From positions 1-11,912 of the forward strand of contig PUNN01000156.1 in the NCBI GenBank assembly GCA_003552605.1: DNA of 11,912 bases. Direction: 5' to 3'. Numbering within the stretch: the first letter of the stretch is position 1; the number at the start of each line of letters is the position of its first letter. The notes beneath the pieces are model-generated. The model was not told the DNA's origin, made no database searches, and saw nothing but the letters and a program-made list of their open reading frames with translations. Below are positions 7,463 to 11,912 of the stretch, one piece after another. A program made the translations under genes and the position numbers. The DNA is from Phycisphaeraceae bacterium (GTDB lineage Bacteria > Planctomycetota > Phycisphaerae > Phycisphaerales > Phycisphaeraceae).

Positions 7463-8859
7463 TCCTCGACCCGCTCGAAGCAGCAGGGCTTGGCGGGACA
7501 GTCGGGATTGAACAGCCATGCCGTGATGCGGTTGCCTTCGATGCGCGGGTGCAGGTCCCAGCATAGCTCGTTGAAACCGGCGCCTGCCCCATCGGCACTG
7601 ATGCTGCCATCATCGCGTGGTACCAGTGGCAGTTGGACGTGACGGAAGTGCAGGTGCGGCTCGCCCTCGGTCTCGATGATGGTGAACTCACCATAGGACG
7701 GGTGGACGAATCGGCCGTAGATGTCCTTCGCCGGCCACGCCGCGCGGGGCCGGTTCAACCGTGTCCGCAGGTGCTGCTGCGCCTGCTGTCGAAGCGCCTG
7801 TTTCTGCTCGAGCAGGCGTTGCTGCCACGGCAGCGGGTTCCAGCCGGCAGCGCGGTCGATCAGGCATAGGGCGAGCAGTTCCGCCGCCGGGCTGGCCGAG
7901 CGGTTGGCCAGGGCGCAGGCGGCGATACCGCGTGAGGGGATGGCCAGCAGGTGCGAGACGTAGCCGCACCACCCCCCGGCCCATTGCATCATCCACTCGC
8001 CACGGTAGACCACGCTGCGGCTGGCAAGGGATGCGCAAGGCTGTTGCATCTCCGGCCAGGGGGTTGCGGGCAGAGCGACCCGGGGCTGGACCACCTCGGC
8101 CCATCGCGATTCCGGCAATATTGAGCCGCCGCGGGCCACGAGCGCGCATGCCACTTGCGCCAACTCACGGATCGAGCCGCACACGGCACTTGCTGGCGCA
8201 ACGGCTTCAAAATCGAAATCATCAATCCGCACCGGTTCGGAAAAACCATTGGGACCATAGCCGAGTGCCCGGGGCGCGGCGACAAAAGCCTCGAGTCGGG
8301 TCAGGGGCTTGATCCCGAGCGGGCTGAGCAACTCCTGCATGGCCGAATGCCAGTCGGTGCCCGCCGATTTGAACACCTCACCAAGGATGGTGAATCCGAG
8401 GTTCTGATAGTGATAGCCCTTTCGCAAGCCCGCAGGGCAGGGCACGTGCGGCAGCCGTTGCAGCAACACGCGAGGGTGTGGCGGGGCCTGCCACCAGGTC
8501 CAGTCACCCGATGGCAGCCCCGTGCAATGGAGCAGGCAATCCGCCACATCGGCCAGCGCCGTGGCCACGGGGTCTGAGAAAGCCAGGCCCGGCACGAGTT
8601 CGGCCACCGGCGTTTCCCACCGCAGTTTGCCCTCATCGACCAGCTTCGCCAGTGCCAGGGCGGTAAGGGGCTTGGAGATCGAGTACCAGCGGGACGGCGT
8701 GTCGGCGGTCATCGGCTGTCCGCGCTCAAGGTCGCGCCAACCGTGAACACCGACATGTGCCACTTGCCCATCAACAATGGCGGCGGCGGCCAGACCCGGA
8801 ATGCGATGCTGCCCGGCGACCTCCGCGAGCAGCGTATCTACATCAGCGAATCGGTCCAT
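7456..8859 (-). CDS. Serine beta-lactamase-like (class C/PBP fold) protein with C-terminal beta domain
   Basis: 467 residues. The N-terminal domain (about 1-325) belongs to the beta-lactamase/penicillin-binding-protein-like family. SISK (60-63) supplies the SxxK nucleophile and base, YQN (151-153) the YxN motif, and HCTGLPSGD (111-119) the family's H-T-G-L-P-S signature. The third motif, normally K-T-G or H-x-G before GGxPG, reads WAGGWCGY (293-300), with Trp where Lys or His is expected. A linker rich in Gln and Leu (about 345-370) leads to a small domain (about 380-467; YGRFVHPSYGEF) resembling the DUF3471-type lipocalin-like tail of such proteins. No signal peptide is seen, so a cytoplasmic esterase, amidase or peptidase role is more likely than antibiotic resistance. 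It starts 65 bases after the metX-metW stop on the same strand and may be co-transcribed. The ATG has only a weak purine-rich site upstream (GAGAACGAG). Confidence 0.8.
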   Translation of the reverse strand: MDRFADVDTLLAEVAGQHRIPGLAAAAIVDGQVAHVGVHGWRDLERGQPMTADTPSRWYSISKPLTALALAKLVDEGKLRWETPVAELVPGLAFSDPVATALADVADCLLHCTGLPSGDWTWWQAPPHPRVLLQRLPHVPCPAGLRKGYHYQNLGFTILGEVFKSAGTDWHSAMQELLSPLGIKPLTRLEAFVAAPRALGYGPNGFSEPVRIDDFDFEAVAPASAVCGSIRELAQVACALVARGGSILPESRWAEVVQPRVALPATPWPEMQQPCASLASRSVVYRGEWMMQWAGGWCGYVSHLLAIPSRGIAACALANRSASPAAELLALCLIDRAAGWNPLPWQQRLLEQKQALRQQAQQHLRTRLNRPRAAWPAKDIYGRFVHPSYGEFTIIETEGEPHLHFRHVQLPLVPRDDGSISADGAGAGFNELCWDLHPRIEGNRITAWLFNPDCPAKPCCFERVEDT

Positions 8860-8924
8860 GGGTTCGACTCGTTCTCAAGCGGATACTACCGCACGCCCTC
8901 GCGGCGGCCCGTCGGGACGGGAGA

Positions 8925-10772
8925 TCACCCACTGATGATGCAGATGGCCAGGTCGGCCCGCAGATTCGGATCCTCCGTGATCTGTCGGCCGGTTTCCGTA
9001 TCCAGAAACAGCTCGTGATGAATCTCGATGCTTTTTTCCGCGCAGAAGTCGCGCCAGTCGAGGACGCTGAAGAAGCGGCGGTTCGGCGTGCGGTACCATG
9101 GATAGTGAAGCAGGCCGTGGGCGGTGCGGGGACTGCGGCCTTCCTCGGCGACCATGCGGCGGACCTTGAAGTAGCCGAAGTTGGGATAGCTGACGATGCA
9201 GTAGCGGCCGACGCGGACCATCTCGGCCACAATCGCCTCGGTGTTGACGATCGACTGAAGTGTCTGTGAAAGCACCACGTAGTCGAACTGCTGATCGCTG
9301 AAGCTTCGCAGGCCATCGTTGAGGTCGGCGTGGATCACATCGAGGCCGCGGCGGGCGCACTGGACGATGGCCGGCTCATCGAGCTCGACACCCATCAGCC
9401 GCCGATGGCCGCGCCGCCGCAGCGCGGCCAGCAGTTGGCCATCACCACAACCAAGGTCCAGCACCGAGGTGCCCGGCTCGATCAGGCCCGCGAGGATGTC
9501 GATATCGAGCCGTTCACCATCGAATGCCTGCTGGGCGCGTTCGGCGGCCTCGGCGGCTTCGGCCGGCGAGCCCGAACCGGTGCTGCTCACCGCCGATGTT
9601 GGGCCCGGGTCATGCGGTGCGTGACAAAGCCGTCCGAGAAAGGCCCGCGTCATCTCGCCATGGACCTCGATGCTGTCCGACAGCAGAAACGCATCGTGCC
9701 CGCTCGGGCTCGTGACGTTGCAGTAGGTCACCGGCCGCGCGCGGTCGATCAGGGCATCGACGATCTGGCGCGACTGCCAGGGCGGAAAGAGCCAGTCGCT
9801 GTTGAAACTGAGCACCAGCCATGCACACTGCGCGGCATCCAGCCGCGCGGCGATCTGCTGCTGATCCCGGCCAAGCTCGAAGCGGTCCATCGCCATTGAC
9901 AGCACGATGTAGCTGTTGGCATCGAACCGCTCGACGAACCGGTCGCCCTGGTAGGCAAGGTAGGAGCCGACACTGAACTTCTTCTCGAATGCGGTGGGCA
10001 CATCGCGCGGCCGCATGCGGTCGGCATCGAACTTCAACTCCATCGCTTCCGGCGAGAGGTAAGTGATGTGCGCGAGCATCCGGGCGAGAGCCAGACCCAC
10101 ATCCGGGCCTTCTTCCTTGTCGTAGTACTGCCCACCGTGGTAGTTGGGGTCACGCAGAATGGCGTTTCGCCCCACAACGTCGAACGCCAGGGCCTGACTG
10201 GTCAGCCGCGGGCTGGTGGCCACGGCCACACACCCGGCCATGCGGTCGGGATACCGCACCGCCCAGCACAGCGCCTGATGCCCGCCCAGCGACCCACCAA
10301 CTACCGCCAGCAGGCGCTCGATGCCGAGTTCATCGAGCAGCATCTTCTGCACATCGACCATGTCCTCGACGGTGATGACCGGAAAGTCGGCGCCGTAGGG
10401 CTCACCGGTGTCGGGGTTGATGCTGTTGGGGCCGGTCGTCCCCCGGCAACCGCCCAGAACGTTGGCGCAGATGACGTGGAATCGTTCGGTGTCGATCGGC
10501 TTGCCCGGCCCGACCATGATCTCCCACCAGCCGGGATCATCATCGGCCTCGTGCCGGGTTACATGTGAATCGCCGCTGAGGGCGTGGCAGATGAGCACGG
10601 CGTTGTCGCGGCGGGCAGATAGCGAACCCCACGTTTCGTAGGTCACCTCCACACGCGGCAGCCGGGCACCATCGGACAGCTCGAGCGGCCGGTCGAACCT
10701 GACCGTCCTTGCAAAGCGCAGCGGCTTGCCCGTGCGCGTGGCATCCGAGCTGTCGAAGGTCGGATCGGGCAT
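8925..10772 (-). CDS. metX-metW: Fused homoserine O-acyltransferase (MetX) and MetW methyltransferase-fold protein
   Basis: 615 residues from ATG 10772; a TTG two codons upstream is the alternative. Residues 15-385 are MetX: NAVLICHALSGDSH (57-70), CANVLGGCRGTTGP (102-115) and the nucleophile elbow GGSLGG (159-164) with Ser161. Asp326 (NSDWLFP) and His359 (SGHDAF) complete the triad. MetX transfers an acyl group from acyl-CoA to the homoserine hydroxyl in methionine synthesis. After an Ala/Ser/Gly/Glu-rich linker (about 386-415), residues 420-615 are MetW: LDLGCGDG (438-445) is an S-adenosylmethionine-type glycine loop, and SYPNFGYFKVRR (528-539) and TPNRRFFSVLDWRDFC (562-577) are MetW signatures. 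MetW is normally a separate protein of about 200 residues next to metX; here it is in the same frame with no stop. The neighbouring sulfhydrylase favours O-acetylhomoserine as product, but acetyl versus succinyl specificity cannot be fixed by eye. Confidence 0.93.
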   Translation of the reverse strand: MPDPTFDSSDATRTGKPLRFARTVRFDRPLELSDGARLPRVEVTYETWGSLSARRDNAVLICHALSGDSHVTRHEADDDPGWWEIMVGPGKPIDTERFHVICANVLGGCRGTTGPNSINPDTGEPYGADFPVITVEDMVDVQKMLLDELGIERLLAVVGGSLGGHQALCWAVRYPDRMAGCVAVATSPRLTSQALAFDVVGRNAILRDPNYHGGQYYDKEEGPDVGLALARMLAHITYLSPEAMELKFDADRMRPRDVPTAFEKKFSVGSYLAYQGDRFVERFDANSYIVLSMAMDRFELGRDQQQIAARLDAAQCAWLVLSFNSDWLFPPWQSRQIVDALIDRARPVTYCNVTSPSGHDAFLLSDSIEVHGEMTRAFLGRLCHAPHDPGPTSAVSSTGSGSPAEAAEAAERAQQAFDGERLDIDILAGLIEPGTSVLDLGCGDGQLLAALRRRGHRRLMGVELDEPAIVQCARRGLDVIHADLNDGLRSFSDQQFDYVVLSQTLQSIVNTEAIVAEMVRVGRYCIVSYPNFGYFKVRRMVAEEGRSPRTAHGLLHYPWYRTPNRRFFSVLDWRDFCAEKSIEIHHELFLDTETGRQITEDPNLRADLAICIISG

Positions 10773-10782
10773 GGTCAACAGG

Positions 10783-10797
10783 CCGGGTATCGCCCGG
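10783..10797 (-). promoter_or_regulatory. Small hairpin in place of a Shine-Dalgarno site before metX-metW
   Basis: On the minus strand CCGGG, a five-base loop and CCCGG form a perfect five-pair stem that ends ten bases before ATG 10772. No GGAGG-like sequence is seen in the 30 bases before the start. The stem could influence translation initiation, or initiation may depend on coupling with the upstream gene. It is short enough to be chance in GC-rich DNA. Confidence 0.3.
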
Positions 10798-10818
10798 TGG
10801 GCAGGAAGCGGCGGGAAT

Positions 10819-10848
10819 CGGCCGCGGGTGCGCAGGCCCTTGCGGCCG
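10819..10848 (-). other. Hairpin in the metY to metX-metW intergenic gap
   Basis: CGGCCGC and GCGGCCG at 10819-10825 and 10842-10848 form a perfect seven-pair stem. An inner GGG/CCC pairing (10826-10828 with 10837-10839) extends it after a two-base bulge. It lies about 20 bases downstream of the metY stop, within a 96-base gap. No U-run follows, so a simple intrinsic terminator is unlikely; it may be an mRNA stability or processing element. It does not match any SAM or SAH riboswitch layout I can recognise. Confidence 0.4.
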
Positions 10849-10868
10849 CCGGGTGGCAGGTCGGCAGG

Positions 10869-11912
10869 TCAGGCCTGCGAGGCGGCGAGGGCCTGATCGA
10901 TATCGGCGATGATGTCGGCCGCATCCTCGATGCCGATTGAAAGCCGCACGTATTCCGGTGTGACGCCGGCCTCCTGCTGCTCCTCGGCGGTCAACTGCTG
11001 ATGCGTGGTCGAGGCCGGGTGGATCACGAGTGTCTTGGCATCGCCGATGTTGGCAAGGTGCGAGGCGAGCTTGACATTGTTGATGAACCGCACCGCCGCA
11101 TCGTACCCGCCGCGGATGCCGAAGCCCACGATGGCTCCGTGGCCCTCGTGCAGGTATTGCTGTGCCATGGTGTGGTCGGGGTGACTTTCGAGGCCGGGAT
11201 AATTCACCCACTCGACGAGGTCGTGCTTCTCCAGGTGGCGGGCCACGGCCATGGCGTTTTCGCAGTGACGCGGCATGCGAAGGTGCAGCGTCTCGAGCCC
11301 TTGCAGGAAAAGGAAAGCGGCGAACGGGCTCATCGCCGCGCCCGTGTCGCGCAGCCAGTGGGTCCGCATGTGGATGATGTAGGCGATGTTGCCGATCGGG
11401 CGCAGGGCTTCTTCAAAGACAATGCCGTGATACGCCGGGTCGGGCGCACAGAACTCGGGCCATTTCTCGGGGTCCTGCGCCCACGGGAAGTTGCCACTGT
11501 CGACCACCGCCCCGCCGATGTGGGTGCCGTGGCCGCCGATGAACTTGGTCGTCGAGTAGGCGACGATATCCACCCCGTGCTCGATCGGCCGCAACAGGGC
11601 GGGGGTGGTGACGGTGTTGTCACAGACCACGGGCAGGCCCTGCTGGTGGGCGGCGCCGGTGATGCCGCGGAAGTCGGGCACATCGTTGCGGGGGTTGCCG
11701 AGCGATTCGGTGAACACCAGCCGCGTGTTCTCATCGACCAGGCCGGCGATCTGCTCGGGCTTGTGCGAGTCGAAGAAGCGGACCTCGATGCCCAGCTTCT
11801 TGAACGTCTGCGTAAAAAGTGTCCACGTGCCGCCGTAGAGGCTGGTGGTGCTGATGAAGTTCTGCCCGCTGTGGCAGATGGTGAGGATCGCGGCGGTGAC
11901 CGCGGCCTGCCC
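10869..11912 (-). CDS. metY: O-acetylhomoserine sulfhydrylase, PLP-dependent (5' end outside window)
   Basis: 347 residues are visible; the frame stays open to the window edge, so roughly the first 80-90 residues of a protein usually about 430 long are missing. It is a Cys/Met-metabolism PLP enzyme. Counting from the first visible residue, SLYGGTW (24-30) binds the cofactor phosphate, CDNT (97-100) has the Asp that contacts the PLP ring, and AYSTTKFIGGHGTHIGG (118-134) carries the Schiff-base Lys123. The long form with HGTHIGG, NVKLASHLANIGDAKTL (279-295) and HPASTTHQQL (298-307) is characteristic of O-acetylhomoserine sulfhydrylase rather than cystathionine gamma-synthase. It replaces the acetyl group of O-acetylhomoserine with sulfide to give homocysteine, the direct sulfhydrylation route. 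It is the upstream partner of metX-metW on the same strand, 96 bases away, which makes a methionine operon likely. Confidence 0.93.
   Translation of the reverse strand, partial: GQAAVTAAILTICHSGQNFISTTSLYGGTWTLFTQTFKKLGIEVRFFDSHKPEQIAGLVDENTRLVFTESLGNPRNDVPDFRGITGAAHQQGLPVVCDNTVTTPALLRPIEHGVDIVAYSTTKFIGGHGTHIGGAVVDSGNFPWAQDPEKWPEFCAPDPAYHGIVFEEALRPIGNIAYIIHMRTHWLRDTGAAMSPFAAFLFLQGLETLHLRMPRHCENAMAVARHLEKHDLVEWVNYPGLESHPDHTMAQQYLHEGHGAIVGFGIRGGYDAAVRFINNVKLASHLANIGDAKTLVIHPASTTHQQLTAEEQQEAGVTPEYVRLSIGIEDAADIIADIDQALAASQA

Noticed and set aside
10773..10868. SAM or SAH riboswitch before metX-metW
   Set aside because: The gap has two simple hairpins but no conserved core, pseudoknot or multi-helix junction that I can match to known classes.

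Overview
The window is GC-rich, densely coding bacterial DNA with two blocks of genes that converge near position 7,400. GC content, long acidic secreted proteins, heparinase-like lyases, a sugar-binding-like beta domain inserted in one lyase and a MetX-MetW fusion together suggest a Planctomycetota member, perhaps of the Phycisphaerae. This is an inference; no rRNA or other marker gene is present.

Plus-strand block (1-7346): a small polysaccharide-degradation cluster. It holds a secreted alpha/beta hydrolase (269-1345), a 1,026-residue lyase-like protein with an unusual inserted domain (1407-4487) and a second 792-residue heparinase II/III-like lyase (4968-7346). The first two are 61 bases apart and probably co-transcribed; the third follows a 480-base intergenic region. 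All three have export signals, which fits extracellular or periplasmic attack on an acidic, probably esterified polysaccharide: the hydrolase would remove ester groups and the lyases would cut uronic-acid linkages by beta-elimination. No transporter, sulfatase, glycoside hydrolase or regulator is visible, so the locus may continue to the left of the window.

The cluster is bracketed by two copies of a palindromic element of about 150 bp (1-151 and 4538-4695). Each is made of two imperfect hairpins in opposite orientation with GTAG-like feet, resembling a REP/BIME or small MITE-like repeat. The second copy is flanked by a perfect 15-bp direct repeat.

Minus-strand block (7456-11912, read right to left): a methionine-biosynthesis cluster. 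It contains an O-acetylhomoserine sulfhydrylase (N-terminus outside the window), a fused MetX-MetW protein and a cytoplasmic serine-beta-lactamase-like protein. MetX acylates homoserine and MetY exchanges the acyl group for sulfide to give homocysteine. MetW is a methyltransferase-fold partner known to work with MetX in several bacteria. The beta-lactamase-like protein has no evident link to methionine. It has the SxxK and YxN motifs but lacks the usual His/Lys of the third motif.

No tRNA, rRNA, CRISPR array, transposase gene or recognisable riboswitch was found.
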